Shown: positions 22,939 to 33,849 of the stretch, one piece after another
Layout: the number at the start of each line of letters is the position of its first letter
Numbering within the stretch: the first letter of the stretch is position 1
From: Cyathus striatus
Lineage: Eukaryota > Basidiomycota > Agaricomycetes > Agaricales > Nidulariaceae
NCBI GenBank assembly: GCA_025738555.1
Contig: JAOVFP010000005.1
Span: 1,116,001-1,180,000 of the forward strand
Length of the DNA stretch: 64,000 bases
Direction: 5' to 3'
The notes under the pieces: generated by a model
Databases searched by the model: none
Told to the model about the DNA's origin: nothing
The model's input: only the letters and a program-made list of their open reading frames with translations
Position numbers and translations under genes: made by a program

Positions 22939-25900
22939 TAGTGTTGTCGCACGGAGTGATCTGCTGCGAACTGAAATCAGTTCAGTCCGCATTTGCTGAC
23001 AGATCGCCTTTTGGAACGGAGTGAACTGTAAGCGATCTGAGTTCGCGATTTGAGAACGATCTCGTTGATGGTTCTCGCCAGATCATGTGATGCGATGATA
23101 GAAGCGTCGCGTCCTCGTCGCGTCGCGAGCTGTCGTGTTAACCTGCTGCTGTATAGTACAAGCTTCTACGCTCTCTGCTATAAACTCTCATAAATGCAAC
23201 TATTTTTGTACAGAATCCCTCAGTCAAAATATACAGTGCGATATGACTTGGAGGATATATACATTTGAAATGCTCGGATACACGGATCTAAATTGAATAG
23301 GTGAGTAGGCTGGAGCCTTCGAGTATCCTTCAAGTTATACTCGAATTCACGGAACATGGAGGTGTGTTTCACTTCAGTAGGCATATAAGCTGAGATATCA
23401 ACGAAGAAATTTAGCTATCATGTCCCAAATCCAGAGTACCCCGCTGCCTCAGTGCAATTCCACCCTATGTCCTGACCTTCAGGGTATTTCAAACCCTCTC
23501 GCTTCTGCTACTCCAACTTCGTTTGTCCAGAATCCTTACTATCACTTGCTCCATATTCCACTTCATCATCTGCAACAATCCCCAGGCTACTCCTCACTAC
23601 CCAACCCTCTAGGTGATGCCAGCTCAACTGTACTGAATTCCACCACCATTTCTACACCTTCTCGAAAGCGTAAGAAGACCAAACAGTCCACTCGTGGTGC
23701 GAAGCGCCTGAAGAATATGATCCTCGATCCACCTTCAAGCTCTTGCGGAGTAGGCCCATCTATTTCGTCTCCTCATGTTACTTCCACAACCACCCTTTCG
23801 TCCTCCGATGACCCCCCTTCGGTTTCAGATATAAATCCTTGCGGGGAAACTATTGCAGCGAATGCCACGTCTTCAACTCTAGTCTCACCCGATACCACTA
23901 CTAACTCTGTGTCAGAGACTATAGGATACGCTCCAAAGCCAACTTCACATCGTGCATCTGCAGCCACAGATGTATGGTATTTCCTGCGCCCACTCGACAC
24001 CGAAGAGGAGCCGTCTGTGTGGCCAAACCCTGAAATTGAGCCCCGGCTTACCGAGAAGCCAACTAGTCAATTTGTTGGTTGCAAACTTTGCACGTGAGTT
24101 ACCTACCCATTACTTGCACACCAGTATTAACTCAAAATAATACTTGTTTCGTATAAGGAATTCATGGAAGACATGGAAACATGGCGGGAGCAAGAGTATG
24201 ACGAGTTGCTACCGTACACACCTTCAAAGTAGTCACTTCGATGTTTGGGAGTCGACTGTATATACTCTCGGACTCAAGGGGAGTACAGATAAAGGCAAGC
24301 AATGTGGAAATGCTACTTTGCGCGAAAGTGGTGTTTTCTCCAAGGAAATATTTTATCAGCTCTTAATGCGATGGCTTGTCGTTGACGATCAAGTATGTCT
24401 AATTATTGTTATGTCTTCCACATGGTAACAGTCTTTTAGTCTCTTAATGTCGTTGAATGTGAAGAATTTCGTGACTTAATTCTCTATCTCGCAGGAGATT
24501 ATTTGGATGATGAAGAACTTGTTCATCGTACAAAGCTTCGCACAGATATTCTACTGGAGCAAAGAAAGGTATTCAATAAGCTCAGAGAAGATCTTCTTGT
24601 AATGTGTTCCGCTTTTTTGTGTATAAAACCAACTGATATTATATTTTAGCATGCCCTTGGGCGAGTTTCGTTTACAACAGACTTATGGAGTGACCCAATC
24701 CTACGGCCATTTATGGCTGTGACTGCGCATTTTATAATCAGGAACTTCAAAGGTTGTCTTGAATACCGTAGTGCTCTCATAGCATTTAGACATATCGAAG
24801 GCGAACACAGCGGGGTCAATCTTGGTAATGTCTTCTATGAAATATTATCAGCATATGGTCTTAATGGAAAGGTTTGTTCGTATTTATCTACTATAATTTA
24901 TATACTAATAGCGGTGAGTGCACCAGATTGGTTTGATCACAATGGACAATGCATCTAATAACAATACCTTTATGGCTCAACTTGAGCTAACACTTGTATC
25001 CGAAGGTATTGAGTTTAATAAAGATGGGAATCGTATTCGGTATGTATACAAGTTCATTTATGTTTTCTCCAAATTAATGAATACTTTCCGTACAGTTGCT
25101 TCCCCCATATAATTAATCTCGCATGCCAGGCCATCCTTGATGAGTTGAAAATTAATCCTCATGCACCTCGTCTTTATTCGCCTCCATCAGTAGTAGCTCC
25201 CATCCCTACAGCGGATGATATTCACATTGATCCAGTATTATCATCAGCCTCAGGCTCTCGGGTTCTGCCAACAACTCTTGCTCTACATCGTTATGCACAA
25301 AGTTTGACAAAGGATCTGGTTGGTACTTGCCGTAATTTGGTTTCAGTATGCCGGGCATCTGGTCAACGTCGGAAACAATTTGAAGACATACTTATCGAGG
25401 GTAACAAGAAAGGATTTTGGAATGAGAAGTCCTCACTTCCAGTTCTGCAATTGCTGCGTGATTGCGAAACTCGCTGGTCCTCGACACGTCAAATGATCCA
25501 CCGAGTGCTACAACTTTATCCTGTAAGTTACAGGCCGTTAATACTATTGTAACACTAAGCTAATTCTAAGTAATGCCTAGGCAATCCATATATTCCTTTT
25601 ACGAAGTGAACTAGAAGAATATTTGTTCACAGAAGAAGATCTCAACGTACTATACGATATATGCCATGTTTTGGACATTCCGCATGCAGCCCAGGAAATC
25701 CTCTCGGCGGAACATACACCCACTTTATCACTTGCCCTGCCTACATATGAAATTGTACTTGATAAATGGCGAGAATTGCAGGGCACTATTCCGGAACTTT
25801 CACATTACATTGGGGTAGGTATATCAAAGATCGAAGAATACATTTCTTTGGCACGGAATACCAGAATATACGCACATGCAATGGGTATGTTAACACCCCT

Positions 25901-27117
25901 TCACACGTGTCTATTCGCTTACAGTCATTGATAGCTCTTAACCCTGCGATGAAATTTCAGTGGATGAAGGAGCACTGGCCTGTTGAGCGTGTAATTGAGG
26001 CCCGATCATGGGTTTTGGAATCTGTGTGTTTCATTTTTCATTTAACTCAATATTCATAGCTTCTGATCCAGTCTTACTAGATGATTCTTTATCAAACTTC
26101 ACGCAGGAAGGCAAATGAGAAGCTATTGGCTGTTAGTATGCAAAGCGAGTCTGCAGTTCCATTACTACACTCTTCCACTTCTCGGGCAGCACAAGCTCAA
26201 ACACGCGGACTAAATAATCTTCTCTCACTAAATGTACATGAACGACGTCGTCAAGCCACTCAGCTACAACAGAATCAACAATCGCCTTCAACACCTACCC
26301 CACTGCAGCGCACACTTTCATTACAAGAACTTGAGGAAGAAGAAGCTCGGAAGCTTGCGGAGGATAGAAGAATTGCAGAGCGTGAGCTTGAGCAATATGA
26401 AGCTGCAGGTTTGCACAATTTCCATGGGCACGATACCAGCGAGAGCATCGTGCTATTCTGGGAGGTAAGTGCTAATTATAACAATATATTTACTCTTTGG
26501 TTAAAAACTGTATCTAGCTAAAAGACGGCCTATATCCACTTCTGTCTTGTGTCGCTATGGATGCACTTCCCGCGCAGGCTTCTTCTGTGTCTTGTGAGCG
26601 TGTCTTTTCTTCAAGCAAGGAAACTGCAACGTTACGTAGAAATCGCATTGCAACTGACCTATTTGAAGCTCTTCAAATTCTCAAGTTCTCATTCAAACAA
26701 CAACGCCTTACGTTTACTGATAATATTCAACTTGCAAAACCGGAAGATTACTCCATATGTGGTCCAGTGACGGCTTACGCTGCACAGGAGTTACTAGGGG
26801 AAGACAGGTTTGAAGAATTGGCGGACCTGATTAGAAATGCCAACTCGGAAGGGTACTCTGCCCCGGTACTTAGTTGAATTACATTAACTACCCTAAATCA
26901 CCTCTATTTCTTGTAATACTAATGCTCTCAAATCTCATGTTCACGAAGGAAGTAGTAGAACATGCCATTTAATTGGCTGTCGACTTTAACACCGACATAA
27001 CACCGAAATCGTGATTTAGATCGCCACTCCAATCGTTTCAAATCGTGAAACGATTTGCAGCGAACTATTTTCAAAATTTCAGATCGGTTCACTCCACATC
27101 AGTCCGCAACAACACTA
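22939..27117 (+). mobile_element. Complete hAT DNA transposon, 4.18 kb
   Basis: The ends are TAGTGTTGTCGC at 22939 and, inverted, TAGTGTTGTTGC ending at 27117. They are flanked by an exact 8-bp duplication, CCTTGCTC, at 22931-22938 and 27118-27125, the hAT hallmark. Subterminal sequence is rich in short GATC/GAACTG-type motifs at both ends. It encodes a full transposase on the plus strand. Inserted in upstream module 3. Confidence 0.92.
23420..26877 (+). CDS. hAT transposase with BED zinc finger
   Basis: Ten exons with GT-AG junctions join in one frame: 23420-24093, 24158-24392, 24440-24568, 24650-24871, 24927-25039, 25096-25522, 25581-25884, 25935-26025, 26107-26464 and 26518-26877, giving 970 codons plus stop. 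Residues 1 to about 210 are a Ser/Thr/Pro-rich N-terminus with a basic stretch (RKRKKTKQSTRGAKRLK, likely nuclear localisation). The BED finger follows, its CKLC pair split from HLQSSH by intron 1. Then come the RNase H-like core with FTTDLWSD and LITMDNASNNN, CFPHIINLACQA, the ALNPAMKFQWMKEHW segment, a Gln/Glu-rich insert, and the C-terminal dimerisation region (LPAQASSVSCERVFSSSKET, then LRRNRI and EALQILKFSFK). No stop or shift was found, so it may be active. The exon 8/9 junction is the least certain. Confidence 0.9.
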
Positions 27118-27125
27118 CCTTGCTC

Positions 27126-28907
27126 AAGGCCTCATGCACACGGACCTCGAGCTCCAGCGTCACTTTTTCCACCGCCGCTTGGATTTTAAGGTCTCCAGCT
27201 GGATATCTCACCACATCACCACCGTTCACGAAGACACCGACGAACACCTTAGGTGAAAATATCGAACGACATCCTCAACTTCTGCTTATCATGGCTTCTT
27301 AACCTTCAGACCGTAATTGCCTCACTGAAATAGCGAGAACTGTTGCACCTGTCGGCTATGACTGAGACCAGAATTGCGAGGACGAGACGGCGGTTGAATT
27401 TGGGATCGAGCTGGGATCGAACTCGAGTTCTTTTGAATGATGCGCGTAGTAACTTTGGTGCACGTGGTAATGTATAATTGTAGCTTTCGTCTTATCAATA
27501 CTGTACTAACATAATCAATTCGGCACCCTTCACAGTGCGTTACATCCCAAACCCATAGATACATTCGGCACTTCAAGATTTTAGGCGTTACATATTGTAA
27601 TTTTCGGCATGTCAGGTATTTATATTGTTACATGTAGCTTTAAATTAAAGCAATGTTGTCTAGCGAATAAATGGTACAGTAAGTAACGTTTCTATGCTGA
27701 ATGTTGCTTGTAGTGTTGTACGACTGCTGATTCAAATCCCGTTAGCGTGCAATTATTTTGCTTCTTTGAATATCGTAACCAGTCATTGGGCATTTAAGCA
27801 CAAGCATTGAATGCTTATTCAATCAAGTAATTAACGTACATCAAACTACGCTAACGTTCTACAATAACTTGTACGGTAGTTTAGATAAAATACAGACCTC
27901 AAAAATAATACTTTTTGTGGAGGACAAAATTTTTGGGAAAATTCGGCATTTCTACCTCAGATGCGTTACTTACCCTTAAATTTCGGCATACCCAGCAGGT
28001 GCGTTATGCGTTACTGCCGAATTGATTGTGTTAGTACAGTAGATTCTAGACTGCAGAACTTTAGAAGGGTTCACTTCCCTCGCATTGCACAACTCGTCCG
28101 TTCATGAACTGATAGATTTCAATTTAGGTACCAGCAGGTAAAGCTCTCCACCAGAAAGTGCTGCGTCCCTCATTGGCGTTGTAAGCAGAAAAGCATAAGC
28201 GATAAAGTTAAGATCGTCATGCATAGCTCTCAATGAAAATTTGCATTCCTAGATTAATACCACTCAACATTAAACCTCAGTCGACATGCCCATGTAATGG
28301 CTTGCATGCACCTTCTGTTGACTCAGTCGTCCTCTACGGCCACTTCGGCCAGTAGACCCCTCTTTTCAGATTATGTCACCGCCTTGCAAGCCTGAACATC
28401 AATTTGATCTCGCTACATTCGAAAACGGGAATTTTTCTGTCGATGACCACGGCGCACACGACGGACCTACTGAACATGGGGTGGGTCAACGTTTCAGTTT
28501 GGTACTGGTATGTATCGCCCGCGTCTGTCCTCTCATTGAACAGATCCAAATAAATACAGCTTCTAATCGGCTACAGGATTTGCACCTGGTAAGTACTTGC
28601 AGAAATTCCATGTCCATTGTCCTAAGTTACCCACTCCGCAAACTTCCCGGGGCTTCACCTTCGAGGTTCTGCCCCAGCCAAACGACTATATATACTTACA
28701 AGATGGTTGGTTGGAAGATGATGAGCGATGGGGTCTCGTCTTTAATGTGCTGGACGCATTACAGCTTGTGTTATTATACCAGAGTTGACACCTCAATGAT
28801 GAATCAGCAAACCTTGAACTTATGAAGTATTCAGTACATAAGACCATCTTACGGAGTACCTGGTGCATAACACTGTACATCACTACAGGACGAATTCTTT
28901 CTTATTA
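27126..28907 (+). repeat. Upstream module 3 (deleted for the GMC relic)
   Basis: Starts like modules 4 and 5 (CAAGGCCTCATGCACACGG), then at about 27290 (ATCATGGCTTCTTAACCTTCAG) jumps to the part found at 8745 of module 1, so the GMC-like relic is missing. It is also interrupted by a MITE. The last 650 bp before the gene match modules 1 and 5. The frame 28373-28825 lies in this conserved part, but stops or shifts in the other copies argue against coding. Confidence 0.6.
27501..28039. mobile_element. MITE with TA target duplication, 539 bp
   Basis: 25-bp ends beginning CTGTACTAACATAATCAATT (left, 27501) and CTGTACTAACACAATCAATT (right, inverted, ending 28039), continuing CGGCA. TA flanks at 27499-27500 and 28040-28041. 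No coding capacity. Confidence 0.85.
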
Positions 28908-30472
28908 ATGCGATGTACTATACCGTACGCCATCTTCTTGTGGTTACTCCCTCTCGCATACTCTGTAGAGCATAACTATACCATTGATGATGGCTTTGGA
29001 GATTTGCTGACGAAGAAAATGCCCGTTTACATCCCGGACCAATGGCAAAACCAGACTGGGTGTGCAGGTTGCACGATTCAGCTTGACCTGTCTCAAGCTT
29101 TCATGAAAACATACACAGCCATAACTTACTTCCCTGATATGGAAAATGCCTCTATAACCATGGATTTCGAAGGTAGCATTGATCTTTTGTAAGTACTATT
29201 GAAGCTCACTGTCATGTAGGGATTGCAATATATGTGTACTTTATCCTTCCCAACAAACAGAATTCAGGCATCAACACTTATTCAGCAGCCAACTTCACTA
29301 TAGATGGTCAGATAGTCGGAAGTTTTAGCCATAGTCCAGATCTTTCAACAACCGAGATACTTTATAATCAAATGGTTTTTAGCAAAACCGATCTTCCGAA
29401 TGGCACCCATCAGCTGGTAGTGTCTATTACTCTTGTTGACATGGATGCTTTCGTTAATTTCGACTATGCTGTATACACGTGCGTTGAAATTGTTTCACTG
29501 AAATTTTGTTTCTTATTTTTTTTCATAGGCAAGTTACAGTCGAAAGCTGTTACCTCGGATACTCCTGTATCTGGCTCCAAGTCTGGAATAACTGATGGAA
29601 CTCCGACTGGAGGGGTTACCAGTACAGGTAGCCCCACTGGATCAGATTCTCAAAACTCCGGTTCCTCCAAGTCCAGACATATTACAGCTGCTATCATTGG
29701 AGCAACCATTGGAGGAATCATACTTATTGGTGCAGCTACTGCCCTCGTTGTCTGGCGAAGACTTGGTAAACGAAAAATTAATATTGGTGTGCTTACCGGT
29801 CTTAGATTTCCATGGAAAAAAGCACCAACGAGAGTGCAATCGCCGTTCCTCGAACTTGCTGCCTCCACAGACTACAATCACCGCCATACGTCAAGCAAGA
29901 CCATTGGTGTACCTGACGAAGCACGTCGTTTATTTTCCAGATCGGAAACTACGTTGAATGATCTTGCTGTCCTGGAACATGCCACTCAAGTTTTTCACAA
30001 TTATTTCAAGCGGCTAGTCCGTAGTGGTACAATGGAGTCCAGACCACGGCGTGCTAGCGTCCACAAGGCTCGACTATTCCCGAGCGCATAGCAGCCCTCT
30101 TCCGCTATGTCAATGCTACTACCCGCTTTCGATGCCTGAATGGGACCCCCCTAACGAGGACCCTTAACGTGCACCTGCCCACGGACCCAGAGACGATTGT
30201 ATGAATTTCCCTGACTATGACCGCCACCTGCTCCCCCTTTTCCCTCCTTCGTAGATTAGTTGCGGAACTCCCTTTGGGTAAGCCTCCTTAGGTAGGGTTA
30301 TCTCTAACCGCCCTCCGGACGACAGTCCAGAGCCATACTTTACTTAGCACATACTCCCCCATAGATACACATAGACATACTGTAGTCGTGACATGGTTTT
30401 CCACAACCGACCAAATAAACTAGGATTTTTTATTTTTTATTTTTTTTAAAAGGCCTGACTAAGGGAGAATGC
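28908..30472 (+). pseudogene. Type I membrane protein, tandem copy 3, disrupted
   Basis: Exon 1 (28908-29172) and exon 2 (29220-29478) match the intact copies. Intron 2 (29479-29528) has normal signals, but splicing it puts exon 3 out of frame and meets a TGA, because a stretch present in copy 5 (from ACAGACGATAATG to the TACCTCGG region) is deleted. If the 50-base intron is retained, the frame is open through the TM segment (AAIIGATIGGIILIGAATAL) to 30091. The tail is cut at ...VHKARL by a LINE insertion, so the coiled-coil end is lost. The remaining gene sequence (AAGGCCTGACTAAGGG) reappears at 30450 and fades by 30473. Confidence 0.8.
30077..30449 (+). mobile_element. 5'-truncated LINE-like insertion
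   Basis: A 373-bp insert sits between AAGGCTCGACTA (30065-30076) and AAGGCCTGACTA (30450-30461). The uninterrupted gene copy at 18.0 kb has a single AAGGCCCGACTA, so this is a 12-bp target duplication with one change in each copy. The insert ends in an A/T-rich tail (TTTTTTATTTTTTATTTTTT). Its 5' part reads through as ERIAALFRYVNATTRFRCLN then stops, plausibly the last codons of a non-LTR element. Family not proven. Confidence 0.65.
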
Positions 30473-33400
30473 TACTTTTGAAAAACAGGCATACATACTC
30501 ATTCTTTTTGCACGCATCTGTATAAAGAAATAGGGCCGGCAAGCGGCACAGCCCACTACCTGTTATAAAATTGATTACAATAAATAAGTTTGTATTGAAT
30601 TTATTAATTATCAGAAAATATTCTGATGGTAAAATTGAGACCAGTGTGTTTGTGGTGAAAGCGGTAGAGTAACACAAATTGTATAGTAAGAGTGAGGTAA
30701 ACAGAAAAATAGAAAAGAAAAAGTTAGCAGAGCTTTACATCGGCTGAAACAAAACAATTCATTGTGTTCAGATGCTCTAATAGTTCTAATAGATAAAGGA
30801 ATAGGACAGACAGACGGCAAAGCCCACTACCGAGTACTCTATTGTGCAGTTCTTTATATATTCACTTCTGGAACTCAGACTCTCCCATCCAAATACTTAA
30901 ATTCATCTTATTGCAGTGACAAAAAAACTTAGTAAAAAATAAAGTACGATGAAATGGCCGTAAGTGTTCATCATAAAGCAAAGAATAATAATGTATACCA
31001 GAGAGATCTGCTGGAAGACAACGTGTCCAGTGAGCTAAGTAGGTAGGTAGTGGGGATTGGACATTACAATAACAGCTGGAAGTATATAGCATATCTGTAT
31101 GATCGTTAGGCTGCCAATGATACTGAGCTCACAGGATGAGGGAGATGGAGAAGATCTTTTGTGTGCTCAATGGTGACATTATAAAAGAAAGAAAAGAGAG
31201 GGTGAAGACGTTGGTGCGCTGTAGTTAATAGTGTACACGTATTACCAAAAGCTATGCGCCAATTACAAGGTAGAATCCCAATAAGCCAGGACGGTCTATG
31301 ATGTCATCGACAGGGAACAGAAATATGAGTGCGGGAGCTTTGGATGATTATCGTAGTTTGTGTGCTAGTAAGAGACTTATGGGAGGGCCTGTGAAAGAGC
31401 TGTTAATCTAGAAGGAAGGAAGGAGTGCATGTAGATAGCGGATTGCTGGCTAGTAAACATGCGCATACGGGGACTACATGCTCAAGCGCTCCATGTTCAA
31501 CGTTCAGTGTTTATCAATGACGCGTCACACACCCAGTGTGCAACGCAGGGTTGCGGCGGCTGGTGAGGAAACATTCAGATACAAGTATGTTGATCTGACT
31601 AAGACTTGAAGCCAGTACATCGTATTGTGGATGTTTGAACGGTGGAAAAACTGACATGTGATGCATCTACAACATAATAGGAACGAGCTGAGAGCGTGGA
31701 CGACATGACTATAGAGCACTGTTAACAAGTGTGCACTGTTTTAGCTGAGTACATTTTGGAAAGCAGCAAGTAGACCCAGACCCAATAGTGTTGTATAGTA
31801 AAACAGTTCACACAGAGTAGATGTCCCCGAAGCATGTCAACCACCTCCTTCTCACTCCTACTTTCCCTTCTCCACAGCATAAACCATTTTGTAGGCTGAA
31901 GTACTGTATAGCATGTTCGATGTGGCGCGTCTGAGTGTGGGGTGCTCAGTGTGTAGTTCTAATTCCTTGGTCATGAATAGAAATTGAGATGGTCCACTGC
32001 GTGGACATGTGGTCGAACATCGGTAGTATAACTCCGCAGGGTGCTGGAAGGGTTTAGAAATGAGTTGAGTAAAACACCATTGTATACGACTAGTGCAGCA
32101 TCCCACTTGAGTGACTGACTTAACTCGGAGGATATCCATATCTGTGGATAACGAACTTCATTCATGAATCCCGTGGTCTCAAGTCTATTTTCCCTTCATT
32201 CACTTCATCACAGTACCAGAACTACCGGGCTATTGTCTAGCAGTGTAGACTGTCTGCAGAACGTACGGAAAGGCAGAGGGAGCTCTGAAGATGAAATTCT
32301 CGTCGAGTGAAGTTGTGGGTTGTTAAGTGTGCAGGTCTGTGTCACTACCAGTTGCATTCAGGAGCCACAGAGAGAGAATATTTGTCGTGTCCAGCCCATA
32401 CCAGAAACTAACGATCACAAGAGTCACATAAATTCAGAAGTGACTCCAGCCAATCAGGCTGAGATCTTATCCAAGATTACCGGCGCCTTTCGACTCATAT
32501 GTAGAAGGTAGTGATGAATACATCCGAGAAGGTGTATTAAGTTCCTGGAGTGTCGACATTGCATGCGGTGGATATGTCTTTATATCGTACGAACTGTAAC
32601 TTATTGAAACAGGGGAAGATGAGGTATTAAGAAGCCATTACGTACAATTACCTATGGCCTTGGACGGAGTCACGGAGGGAGAAATCCAGGAGCTGTGAGA
32701 TAGACAGATTGGATCTCAAACAATATGGAATATATCGTGATGCTGAATATATAGTCGAAAGAACGGAAGTACCTGGCTGTACAGTGCAATCACCATCATG
32801 CTCGTTCCGTGACCTATGATACAGATATCGACTAACCTATCGAGAATGGTGCATAACCATTTCGACGTCATATTGCGCTGGTAACTTATCTGCCACCTTA
32901 GAGCTTGAAGGTTGAACGTGTCTGATCCTAGTCGCGTTAGATAGTAAGTCAGAGCCAAAGATCTTAGAGATGCAAAACACGCACCAGGGAGCCAATATCT
33001 ATCTACTTCGTGCAACTTCGAACTTGTCCTGAGCAAATCCTGAGTGTGTGCGGCCGGTCATAATATAAGTAGTGGGGGTTATTGTGGACATATGAACTGC
33101 ACTCCAGGAAACAATGGGAGAATCGTTAGCGCGTAAGCCTGTGCATTGAGAGGGATTCACGGTGTGGATGAGATCTTGAGAGGAGGTTTCGAGTACTTAG
33201 GGAGTCAAGTGTGAGGCCTAACGTGCGTATGCCATTGAGAAGCGAGCAGAATTGGGTAACGGACCAGCCAATTGGACCAGCCTGATTTTGGCATTTGGGT
33301 GTTGTTCCAGTTCACCTGGAAATTCAACTGTGGGAAACTCAATTCATACTCGGAGCGCGCATGGGCCATTGACCGTGCTCAAATATTTGTCGCATCCAAG

Positions 33401-33780
33401 GTGACAGAGAGAAAAGAAATGGAACGTACATGTGCATTTACAGAGAGACTTGATATTAATGGCAAGTAAGCAAGGTTTGAAGCTGAAGCTTTGAAGTTGC
33501 ACTATAATCCGCCAGTACAGCAAAGGGCAACAACTTGCTGGCGGCTTGCTTCCTGCGCAAAATTGAGTGACGAAAGAACATAAACTGCTGGTACACATAT
33601 GATGTAATAACAGTAACGAAGAAGGGTGGTAGGATAGAAATTGATGGCATACGTAGTCTCACACAGGTCACAACAATTCAGAACGAGCATCAGCCAATCA
33701 GGTTGAGATCTTATCCAAGATCCTCAAATTACCATATCCGGTGGCCTAAACGTCCCTAATACCCAACTACCTTAAAAGGT
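30473..33780. other. 3.3-kb stretch without a recognisable gene
   Basis: Only short frames (the longest about 106 codons, minus strand, 32716-33036), none recognised. A similar block of about 70 bp occurs twice in direct orientation, near 32415-32480 and 33660-33720 (CCAATCAGG-TGAGATCTTATCCAAGAT). It separates the broken end of copy 3 from module 4, so it is probably one or more decayed insertions. Confidence 0.4.
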
Positions 33781-33849
33781 AGTGGGAATTGTCAGTATTA
33801 CGTGATACGACATTGTGACGTAAGGTAAATACGTCGTTGGCTGTCGTGG

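Noticed and set aside
24600..24650. Premature end of the hAT frame at each exon border
   Set aside because: Every break coincides with GT-AG signals and phases add up; these are introns, not lesions.
30473..33780. LTR retrotransposon
   Set aside because: No gag/pol similarity, primer site or paired LTR recognised; only one direct repeat of about 70 bp.
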